Source of the DNA: Ophiothrix spiculata
Taxonomy: Eukaryota > Echinodermata > Ophiuroidea > Amphilepidida > Ophiotrichidae
Length of the DNA: 27,496 nt
NCBI GenBank assembly: GCA_000969725.1
Contig: JXSR01S073163.1
Direction: 5' to 3' (one strand)
Shown: piece after piece, positions 9,701 through 21,700 of the stretch
How positions within the stretch are numbered: the first letter of the stretch is position 1
How the letters are laid out: every line of letters starts with the position of its first letter
Made by a program: the position numbers and the translations under genes
Notes under the pieces: model-generated
What the model saw: the letters and a program-made list of their open reading frames with translations, nothing else
The model's database searches: none
What the model was told of the DNA's origin: nothing

Positions 9701-12700
9701 AGGCGTTTACTTTAAGAGGTCATTGAGAATTTACCCAAATTTTAGCTGTAACTCACACACACAACTTAGGGGGGGTGGCAGGGGTGGCAGAGTGTTCAAT
9801 ATATTGATTTTGCTTTGTGCTTAGTTGGTGCATTTTCCTTAAAGTAAGCAAATAAACTAAATTTATAATTTACCAGAGATCTACATTTTGTAGAAAACTT
9901 CTGAGATTTGTCATTTTGTCAATATTTCTAAAAAAATCACCTGACTTTTAAATGACAAGTATCTCAGTGTGACAAAATTATCATGCACTTATTACAGATA
10001 ATAAAGAATATACCAGAATGAGAATAGGATTAACAGATGTTGTAGGAGATAGTTTGAAATGATTCAAAAGAAGCTTACTTGCATGAATTCCTGCCATTTT
10101 TGACATTTTTTTTTTAGAAATTCCTGTTAAATCCTGAGGATTCTCATGCCTGGAACCACAGTTGAATAAATGGCTTAAAAATCAAAAAGAGTTTGTTTTG
10201 ATTCAGCTCTTTTTTGATTCAGTATAATAACCCGAACATGTCACAGTCCAACAAAATCAAAGAAGCAAAAATCAAGAAATTCGCCTAAGTCCAAATATGT
10301 CACAGACAGGGGATACATATGTGCACTAAATGGCTGCCGTTGCAGGCCATACTCGGTGGCTTGCCATAGATGGACATGGGATCGGGATGCCAGAGGTCAG
10401 GGGTTTGAATCTCAGGAGAAATGAGAAATTTTTGTATGACGTATTCGGACTTGTATAGTTTTTAAACATTCAGGAGTTAGGGTTAAGAAAGCGATCAATT
10501 TGCTATCCCCCATTTCTTCTCATACAATACAAAATACCAATAGTTTGGGGTGATACAATCCCAAACCATTTATATTTCTCAAAGTGTATTACCAAACCGG
10601 GTGTTTACTAATAAGGTAGGATACGAGAGGAGTAGGTGTACATGTAGGTATGTGTAGAGTCAGATTCCAAGTTGTTTATAATACTCTGTTCAATTCATTG
10701 CATGTATTTTAATTGACACCACCGAAAGTAGAAAAACAGTGGTGCTAAATTGAGGTTCCTTTGAAATATTTATACCAATACTCGATACCACTGTGGACAC
10801 ATAGAATTTGAGTTAATAACAATTGCTTGCTGCAGTCATGGACCAATACATTTTTATGAAACTTAAAAATAGCACTGCCGATTTTCTCCTTCAGTGGTTA
10901 TAAGATTCTGTACACATAATGTGACAACTACTTTATCTTAATAACTACCCCAAATATAGGGAAAAAATGTTGAGTTATTCAACTATCTATTAATTAAACA
11001 TGTGTACTCTCACTGTGCTATTTCAATGCAAAGTAACCACAGAAAGCATATATGCAAATAGATTCTAGAGTGCAATAGCATTCATTCTAAGTAAAAACAT
11101 TATACCCTACCCTAATCATAAAATTGGGTGCACAATAAATGAGAGTGATGCACCCAGAATGATTAATATCAAAGAGGAATGATTGAAGATTGAGAGATAT
11201 CAAAACTACATAGACAAGAGAAAAGTGTGCTGCTTTGCACAGAAAGACAGCTACTAATAAACAAGTTGGTTTGCGAACCAGTAGTCTTGCCTGTGTTAAC
11301 GACTGCCTACTTCATCGCCGCCTACTTTGTTGATTGCCGACTTAATCATCAATCATAATAGAACAATTTGACACCTTAACCCTAACACTTTTAAGCACCT
11401 CAGAAATTTACATGATAAAAATTGGTGGTTTCCCCCCGGAATCAATTTTCTTGATTTTGTGGAATGGGATTTTGTGAGGTTTCGGTGGTGTTAGGGTTAG
11501 TTTGTACACATATATAGGCCTTATTAACCCTAACACTTTTAATCACCTCTTCGTTCAAAAACTATCTCCTCAGAAATTTACATGTTAAAAATGGGTGGTT
11601 TCCCCCCGGAATCGAACCCGGGACCTCTCGCTTCCCGATCCAACATTCACTGAGGCAAGCCATCGGGTATACGCTGCCCTGGCAGCGTTTTCGTGATTAT
11701 AGCTAACTCCGGTCTGTGACGACGTATTTTGACTTAGCGATTTTCTTGACTTTGTCGAATGGGATTTTGTGAGGTTCGGTGGTGTTAGGGTTAACCTTTG
11801 AAATTGGACAAAGTTGAAAATTTAAAGGGAAGGTCAGACGACAAGGTCACCACTGACACTTTTGATCACTGGTCCAAGATGAATAATTTGACACCTTAAC
11901 CTTTGAAATCGGACAAAGTTGAAAATTTGACCCCAAGGGAAAAGTTGAGACGACAGGGTCACCATTGACACTTTTGATCACTGGTCCAAGACAAACAATT
12001 TGACACCTTAACCTTTGAAATCGTACAAAGTTGAAAATTTGACCATTCTTTTGACCTTTGACCCCAAGGGAAAGGTCAGACGACGGGGTCACCATTGACA
12101 CTCTTGATCGCTGGTCTAACATGAAAAATTTGACACTTTAACCTTTGAAATCGGACAAAGTTAAAAATGTGACCTTTCTTTTGACCTATGGAAAGGTCAG
12201 ACGATGGGGTCACAATTGACACTTTTAATTGCTGGTTCAAGACAAACAATTTGACACCGTAACCTTTGATATCGGACAAAGTTGAAAATTTGACCAAAAG
12301 GTTTGACTTGACCCCCATTACCTTTGACCTCAAGATCCTTCACCTCACCCCTAGTCCCCCACCCATTGATCATTGCTACAAAATTTGGTTTGAATTGAAG
12401 AACGCTTTTCAAATGACGGTCATATAACGAAACTTTAACCAAAATGAGCGGATACACATACTACATACATACAGAAAAGTGATATCATGGTCTCTTTCTG
12501 AACACATTCAGGCAAGACAAAAATAAAGTTCCACCAATACAAACAGATTGCAGATACCCACAAGCACACCAATGTGAAAATATAATAATAAACACAACCA
12601 ACAAGCAAAACAGTCCATCAATGTACCTGCAGACAACGGGGGCGACATTGGAGGCATCCCCGATTGTTGCGTCTGAGGCTGGAACATGGCGTCTGATGGC

Positions 12701-15700
12701 CCCAACCCCTGTCCAACTCCTCCTGTCAAAGCAAGTCAATGGTTAATGGTTAGTAATGAATCTGAAATGAAGTGGTCACATGAACAGTGTACATCAATCA
12801 TATGGTTATCACATGCCCATCATATGGTTAGCACATGGGTAGCAAATGACCTGTCACATGGTTAGCACATGGGTGGCAAATGGGTTTGATATTGCATGGA
12901 GTATTAATTAAGGTAAGTTGTTGCTCCAAAATCACTTTTTATTCCACCGAGTTAATTATGCCTTTCCTCACTATTTTGTGATTATGCAACTTAAATAACA
13001 CATTGTTTTATAATTAACATGATCATCTGAAATTAGGGAACTGAATTTCAAAACAAGTCTAAAAGATTTAAAAAATTCTAAATTTAACAGTGTTAGAGCA
13101 GATACACAAGCAGCTCGAGCTCACTGTACATCACATCACATCACGATTGTCAAAACTATTGTAATATCTTACTTTAAAAGTCAGTTCCCAAATTATGTAT
13201 TACAAAAACGTTTAGTATGCAATGTTCAATTAAAACAGAAATACACAATATTGACACAACTGATAAATGAGACTGTGTTTTAGTGAACCAAAATGGTACT
13301 TCAGGTGTACCAAACTTAAGTATAACATATGCAATAGATCATGCATGTTTGCGAATTGTAAAATATAACATCTTTGTGACATACTTGTTAGCTATAATAA
13401 ATAATTTTCTTAAAACTTAACTCAATTTTACAAAAATTCACATAGTTAGTATAAAATGGTGGATGGAAAATCATGCATTGTCAAAATAATCCTGATTTGA
13501 CTTGAAATTGGTGTAACCAAGGGCATACAAACTAGGGGGACAAAAGAACAACAAAGTACATAACACATAATGACAAGTAGTAGATATGTATGTACTTGTT
13601 TTCTGTTGAGCCTTTTGCTGTTGGGCCAGTTTGCGCTGCGTTGCCGGTGACAGGGGAATTTTCCCGAAGACTGACTGCACGGTGGAACTCGCTAGAATGT
13701 TTTCATCCCCAAACAAGTTGAACGTTGCTCCTGGTTTTCGAGGTTCTTCCGTTGGTTCTGATACAGTCAAGGGAGGGGGAGTAGGAGCTGCACCAGGTGG
13801 GTCTGAATGGAAGGGAGACGGATGGGGAGAAGGAAAGGGAGAGCATGCCAGTGGGAGGGCACCAGATGGATCAATGGTTGTTCCTACCACTGGGTCAGAA
13901 AATCCAGCTGTGGTGTCAGGGAAAGCCGATTGATCAGGAAAACCGTGTGGTTCTGGGAAAGACTCAGAAAATGCAGATTGCTCTTGGAAAGCTGACGGAT
14001 CAGTAAAAGCTGACTGATCAGTAAACGCTGACTGATCAGTAAAGGCTGACTGATCAGTAAAGGCCGACTGATCAGTAAATGCCGAATGATCAGTGAAAGC
14101 TGACTGATCAGTGAAAGCTGACTGATCAGCAAATGCAGACTGGTCAGCAAAAGCAGACTGATCAACAAAAGCGGACTGCTCATGGAACCCAGTCTGCTCT
14201 GGGAAAGCGGACTGCTCTGGGAAAGCAGACTGCTCTGGAAAATTGGTGGAATCCTGGAACGAGGAGGCCACTGCACCATTGTCAGGGAAAGGATTTGAAT
14301 CTGTGAATGCAGCTGGGTCTGCTTCAAATCCAGCAGTGTCTTGAGGCATGGCGTCTGTGTCAAAAGGATTGGTAGATTGTTCTATATCATGGGTGGTCAT
14401 ATGAGAATGGTTGCATGGCAAGCAGAGAAAGAAAGCATAGAAAAGTCAGCTTAGGACTGTTATTATGTTCCTCACCAACCCGTCCTTACATTCTAATATC
14501 AAAAACACCATTTATATCTACAACAACCATTAGCAAATGTTTATATGGTAACAGTGCTAAATGCTGTAATAATACAGAAGTGAAAAATAGGTCTACATGG
14601 GGAGAATTGGTCAATTAAGCATCTAATATCTATCATTTACAAAAGTACTTGATCATGTTTACAATCAAACCAATGTTTTATCTGAATCACAGACCGTGCC
14701 ATTCATATTAACAAAGTTATCTTTATGTCCAAAGGAAATCATTTCTTTCTTGATTAAAAAAATAATGGTAACGATCATAAAAATATGTTTGAATTGCCCT
14801 TTTTATCTTTTTTTTGAAGAATTGTCATTATATTTTGTAAACTAAAAGTAATAACTCTTAGAAACATATTTCTTAAGATTAAAAACATTGTAATGATTAA
14901 GTTTTCTGAGTTTTTTAGCCATCTAAAGAAGTAAAAATATCACAATAAAGTGTCTTTTCCTTAAACAATGTTTAGGAAAAAGTTTGCACTCAAAACAAGA
15001 GTGACAAAAACTCAATTATCAGCGGATAAGTAATCATGGTCTTGGTGTATAAACATGATCTCAATCTATGATTCAAGCTAACACTACTGCAAATCCTAAA
15101 TACAATATACATCAAAAGTTATTACATTAAATACTGGCTATCTAGAGAGATTTAACAATACATAGTGAACAATCCTCTTTATAAACTTTAATGAATGGTA
15201 TACATTCAGAGTTAATGCTGGTTTCGTCAGCAGCATCTATAATTGATGCTAGTTTCTTACTAGTAATGTACGTGATACAATGTACAAGTCGCACAAAAAT
15301 CTAGTGTCGCAATTTGATGATCAATGCATATTGACAGAGCTATATATTATTGATCAACTCTCAAAGCACCATCAAATGAGATGTAACATTTCTTCCGACA
15401 ATGTCAACAAAAAACAATCATGCAGGGCCCTATTATTAGTAAATATTGCCCGCATCCTGCATTTGTTTTTCCTATGTCCCAGGAATTCTAGCGCAAACTT
15501 TAGTGACTATGGATCACTCCTGACTGATGATAGCATACATGCTATTGACAAGAAATCTCCAACTTCATCCACTGCAGAAATTAATTTCTCGCTTTCATCT
15601 TTTGATAATGGTTATATAATTTTAAAAATGTATTGCTACACCTAAATGATGAAAGTGAGACTTTAAAGCTGATTTCCTGTTTTAATACATCAGCTTGCAA

Positions 15701-18700
15701 GTAAAATGCTACAATGCTCTTAATTTCTCAAACCATGTATCTACACAAGAATACAGGATGTAAATTGCATTTACAAACAATAGGACCCTGCACACTGGAT
15801 TTCTGCTTAAATTGTCCAAGGAATTGTGGAAATTACTTTACCCTATCAATGACAAGGTACAATTTTTAACCTTTTTATGTAAGAGATTATACTATACTCT
15901 ATAAACTTTAAAGTATGCAACAAGCAATAAGTCTCTGTTACAAGATCCAAAGAATATCCCCTGGTATTCTACAACATTGTGAACTGATGTTTATATATTA
16001 TGTAAGAGACTAGCAATGATTGATTAGGATTGATTAAGACCCGATCACTGCATACTAATACATTTAGTACATGAATCTTTCATGATTTTGTTATTATTTT
16101 TTACCAATTTTGTTGCTACCAAATGGGCAAATCTTGAATATAAGTTCATTTGCATATTCAACATGATTGGGTGCTATGTTATGATTCGAAAAGTATGGAC
16201 TAATTTATTTCCGCGTATGGTCATATTGGTTTATGTATGTTAATCAGCGGTTTGTTGCATACTTCAAGATTTATAGAGTATAGTAACCTGCATGTCAACA
16301 TAAGAAGGTACCACTTGCAAAATTCACTACTAGTGTATTAGACCTAAGAAAAACATATCTAAATCAACGCTGGTATATAAATGTAGCATTAGTAAATCAT
16401 TAAAGAATAATTGAAGTATTTTTCCAAATTGTTCATATCGTAAAGCATTGTATTATAGACCAATAATACTTGACAACATGTCACGACACTATTGACAAAA
16501 TTGGTATCACTATTATTGATAGGTGGATACTAAGCAAGTTTAGGGTTAAGTTTTGAAAGAAAACAACCCATAAAATTTATAAGTAACTTTGACAAATATG
16601 TGTAACCTTTTGGGCAACTACTGGGAATAATGTACCAATATTTTGCAGAACTCACTGTGTAAATATCAAATTTATCACAAAACTTTAGTCAAACTACCAA
16701 CAGTATACTTAGCTATCAATCTTGCGATGAAATTAAAGTCAACTTTGTGACATCAAAAAATGCTAAGTAAATAATGTCAAAATATGGAAAGCATTCAAAG
16801 TGACTCTTGTCATGTGAGTTCAACAAAGTAATATCTGCGATAGTTGTCATTTTTCATAAATTTGCATTACACACTATATTATGTCCAGTCTTGGGTCAGT
16901 GGCTCGTGAAATGGTTCTTCAGCAGGTGATGGTATCACCTGAAGAACTATTTCAAAAGCCTCTGATATACGGGAGAGATTTTTTGAGGGATATTCATTCA
17001 TTCATATTCTTTATTCCATAAAAAATACATCAAAAATATAACAGTAATACAAAAAACAGACTTTATGGAGGAAAGAACTGGAAGGCCAGTAAGGCCTGAA
17101 ATAGTTCTTCCCTGTTAAGCAAAAACAAAAAATCATAAGTTTCAGACAAATTAATATGCTGACAAACAATTAACTACCTGACAACACACTCATTCAAACA
17201 AGACAACACAAAGGACGTGCTCAAAGTGGTTTAGAATTTAGTTATAACTCTTAATCATATTTTGCTTTAGTTGGTTCCGAAATTGTTTTACACTTTTTGA
17301 TTCTTTTATCTCACATGATAATGAGTTCCAAAGGAGAGGGCCACGTGATCGGATGGAATTGTCAGTAAATGATTTTTTATGAAAAGTGATGTTTAAATCA
17401 TTCACGTGTCTTGTTTGGTAGTCGTGTATATCAGATCGTTTTTTAAAATAGTCGTTAAACGCTATAGGTAAATCATTAATATGATATTTAAACATAAATA
17501 CGCCAAGTTCAAGGGTATATGTATCTGTAACAGTTAAAATGCTGTTTTTCGCAAAAAGAGGAGCTGTATGACTACGAAAGTGACTTTTAGATATTGTCCT
17601 AATTGCCCATTTTTGCAATTTGATGACTTTATCAAGATAAGATTTACAGGTTTTTCCCCAAATTAGAATTGCGTAGTTAAGATACGGTGATACTAGTGAA
17701 CAATACAGGGTGTGGAGAATTTTGGTCGCCTGATGTTAAATAAATACAACATATGGCCGCCATTGCAGATACATCTTTTTTGCACACACTATCACCTTTC
17801 AGCTTGATGTGGGGTTGTGATGTAGACCTCCCTGCTAGTTGGAGGTGATATCTCCATATTTTGAAGATGTCCCCATTTTACGGGTCCTTCACAAGCATGT
17901 AATAAGTCAGATTCTCATATCTCATAGAGAATATGAATCACTAGCTTACAATAAGGTATACATCACTATCAGCTAAAGGGTGATGGCTTCAACTTGAACA
18001 TCGGTTGTTGGAGTAAATAAAAATGTTTTGGATGTCCAGATCTAGGTATTAACTTGTGCTTTATCAACTCAGGTGTACTACAGACACTATATAGATAAAA
18101 TCTCAGTGAGTCCTCCAATTGATTTTGCTACACAACTACAATAATCAATGGCTATAATTGTCTGACATTTAAATATAAAAGAATTGGGTATAAGCTATGA
18201 TTATATATGATATGTAACTAAATGCATTCCAGCTAAATTACTTTTAAACTGCAACAAATAAGTCATGAAACAAAAACTAATCAAAATAAAAGAACTCCAC
18301 ACGAATCTACACCAAATCAACAATTATTCAGAATTCATGAAGACCACATGGAAATACAGAAAAGAAATACGAGAAAAATGAAACAGGGATACACAAAACC
18401 AAAACAAGCAACACCCACTTTAAAAGAACCAAAATCTAGACAGGCTAAAAGTCAAATAAAACAAAACAAAAAATTTGGACATTTTTTATAACTTAAATGA
18501 GTTATGCCTCATTCTTTAACATTTATCTATAAATTGTTAACATCTTTGAACTTTTTTTAATGAAACAATGATTATAACATTTTGGTAAGCTTGTACAGAA
18601 ATAAAAAAGGTTTGCCACATTTTTATGATTTGGCTAAATTTGCACACTAATTCATAACATACATCAGAATATTTTAACTTTCAAAATAATATTTTGCTAT

Positions 18701-21700
18701 TTCAACAATATTGACAGTGTGCTACCATTAACTATCAAAAATTATTCATCACCAAATAACATTATCTGTAAAAGTACAAGTAAGATATTTTTGGATCAGA
18801 AAATGTGTTAATTATTTTATTAATTCAATAAAGCTTTATTTCTCTTGTAAATTTAGATGTTCAGATTTTAGGTACTTTTTGACTGGAATTCTGGAGGCGG
18901 CCTGGTCAATATCAACTCCTGTTGAGAGGCTAGAAAAGGTTGTTCACAAAAATAAACCATAACAAACAAGCATGAGTTTCTGATATGGAAGCACAAAAAA
19001 AACCACTTGGCAACTCTTACCTCAAATCAACAAAAAAACTTTAACGTAACAATATGGAGTATGTATCTATCAAAACCCAAAGGTTGACTGCCTCAAAACC
19101 ATCTTTACATGCAGATGGAAACCAACGAAAAATAGCCTACACACACAATCATACAAAAACACCCCAACACACATAGAAACACAAGACAACCAGTAAATAC
19201 TTGTAGGCGTTCCTCCTCCTGCCCCAAAGGGTTCAAAGGTATCGACATAACTGGCCGGGGCCGACACACTACCTTCGCCTGCGCCTTTCATAGGGACGGG
19301 CATTGGAAGGCTTGATGCTGGACGGGTGATCCACGTATGACATGCATTAAGATAAGACAGTTGGAAAACGTGTAGAGAGTGTTATGGTACATATTTACAG
19401 GTGGTCAATATTTACAGGTGCCCAATATTTACAGAGTATATCAGGTGCCACAGGTTTAAACATACTGCATTTTGAATACCAGTATTTTCTAATAAAAAAC
19501 AATTTAAAACCTTTGCAAGCCTTTGATTTGCTGCTGAATGGAATCATGAGTGAGAGATCATCAATTATAAATGGTTCTTCTTAAAGTTGTTGATGTTATT
19601 CCATGTGTAAAGGAAAATCCAGAGTGCAGGGCCCTATTGTACCCAGTTACTAGATTGATTTTGTCCAAGGAATTACAGCATAGACTTCAGTACAAAAGTT
19701 GGTGCCGCTTCTGTATCAGTTGTGTGTCACGCATTCCCCCTTATTGTAACGGTTTGCTTGGAATGTTACAACATAAATTCCAGCTATGTTCTTTTTGAAG
19801 TGATATTTGTAATTTTAACAGCATTGTTTAGGCTTCATTGAACATTCTGAATTTCAAACAAATCTTACTCTCAAGTTGTAATTACCACAGGTTATGTTTT
19901 TACTCTAACTTTTACACCCAAACACAGATTGACACAAATTTAATACCATATCAAAGAGGAATAAACAAGCTGTCAACCGATATTAGTAACTAAAATTTGA
20001 CAATAGGAACCAAAATGTGCCTATTGATGCGTCGCGTCACATGTGTGTGTGAGTGGAAAAAGAGACCACTTCCAAATATAAACAAGCTTTGCAACAGGTA
20101 AAAGCAATAAAAAGACTTGGAAACCAGAGAAAGAATACTCCTAAATATATCATACCTTAAGTTGTTGTTATCATACCTTAAGTTGTAACAATTGATTCTT
20201 CAAAATTAGTAAAAAGACACCCCTATTCAGTACATCATGAGGTACCTACCATTGGCTGATCCCCATGCTTGCGGTGCCCCCATGGCCGGGTGGGACATCT
20301 GTGCTTGCTTCACAGCCATTGGAACTTGGGGAGTCAAACTCATAAGATCGTCTAATGCTGAACTTGCTTGTTGATTATTTGCTGAGGTGGAAGAAGAAAT
20401 TAAAACTTTTTTGAAAATATCACAATGTCATAAATTGTATAAAAAGAAAAATGAACTTATTGTTTGTGGACATACTGTAAAGCATGAAAATTTCGCTAGC
20501 ATTTTAATTTCGCTAATTTCCCTAGTATCACAATTCGCTAAATTAAAATGCCGCTAAAATAATTGTTAACATAGCACTGAATAACAAGATCATTCAAATT
20601 AGTGAAATTAAAATGCACCCAAAGAGTGAGGGTTTCCAAATATGCTAAATTTTAATGCCGTGAAATTAAAGTGCTTTACAGTAAGTGAACACATACCATA
20701 GATTTGGAGGGGAAATACCAGACTCCATATACAGGCCTGTGTAATAGTGTTGTCAGCCATGGAGCTCAAATTGGGGGTATTCGGGTACAGTCAGTAAAGC
20801 CAAAATCAACATCGGGCAAAGAGATTCAGATGCGCATACGGACAAACCACACAAATAATACTTTATGATTGCAAATGATGTGTCAAACTGTACAAAAAGC
20901 ATGTGTTTGTGTTTTCAATATTTACGCAAAATGGCAAGATGCGATGTATCATTGGCAAAAACCTGAATTTTGATCCCCACGCTGGAATTAAAATGATGCC
21001 AAGTCTGATATCTCCCCTCCAAATCTTTGACACATACTCAAAGTTATGAGCATAGATGCAGAATGTAACCACCTTAAATATATATGCTTGCGAGGGAAGT
21101 CACTATGACAGTGATACCATCCACATGTTCATAAATTCAATCCACAAACAATAGGCTTTGTGTCCAAAGACTTGCATTACCAATCCCTCACATTTTAAAT
21201 CTTTACCAAGAACACTTCACTCCAACGGGAAGAGTTATTTGCAAATTTTGATTTTCATGCATAGATATTGATATTCATGCATAGTAAGGGACATTTCACT
21301 CTACATTTCAGCGAACAAATCTAAGCAAGTGCAGCAAGTGAATGGCTGTTGAGCAAGCAAATGCCTTTAGACACAAAGCCTTCATAACATTTCAAAATTC
21401 TGAAGTTTTGGTCTGATCAATATAGCAGGGCCATTCTTTTTCAATGTCACAAAAAGTTGCATGCATCTTTACTTGAATTTGAGCATGTTTATAGCTTTTG
21501 TTACCAGTCATTAACAGGACAAGCATGCTGTGACCTTCCAACATTAGGCAACAGATTTGCAATCTGCTTTTTAGATTTAACCTAGTGACTCAGACAAGTT
21601 GGCAAGCACTGCAAAAATGTGTTATTTGTATGATTTCATTCAAGCATGTCCTAAGTGTACCTATTATCAGATGCATTTCCTGATAGATGTTTGGTATTTT

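Larger units (their letters stand above)
9129..12626. other. Intron between exons E and F (3.5 kb)
   Basis: Contains the SINE, three copies of the TTAA/CCCTAACAC element, and the 11791-12330 tandem repeat. The intervals 9660-10226 and 10490-11370 are AT-rich without a feature I can support. 12335-12626 is the plain flank of the tandem array. Confidence 0.6.
14382..19200. other. Intron between exons C and D (4.8 kb, longest)
   Basis: No certain exon. It holds a MITE at 15892-16283, a hairpin at 16895-16966, a reverse-transcriptase remnant at 16992-17731, a probable MITE at 17790-17985, and an exon-like GC island at about 18866-18923. An A-rich plus strand runs at 18265-18480. 14420-15770 is AT-rich with nothing supportable. 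Confidence 0.6.

Noticed and set aside
11600-11668. A functional tRNA gene
   Set aside because: B box present, but the T-stem is slipped, the acceptor stem does not close, and it sits within a multicopy transposon.
11847-12457. Overlapping minus-strand open frames of 85-91 codons
   Set aside because: They are read through the tandem repeat, so the peptide repeats with it. Codon content and borders give no gene signal.
13631-14006. Plus-strand frames opposite the large PICALM exon
   Set aside because: They are shadows of exon D and its repeat. The minus frame has family similarity and splice sites.
13884-14363. Alternative minus-strand frame of 159 codons, Leu/Ser/Ile-rich
   Set aside because: It is a frame-shifted reading of the 18-bp array and is kept open only because the array period is a multiple of three.
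15280-15645. Plus-strand frame of 121 codons
   Set aside because: No recognisable domain, composition like the surrounding intron, no homologue recalled and no splice context. Probably a chance frame, possibly within a repeat.
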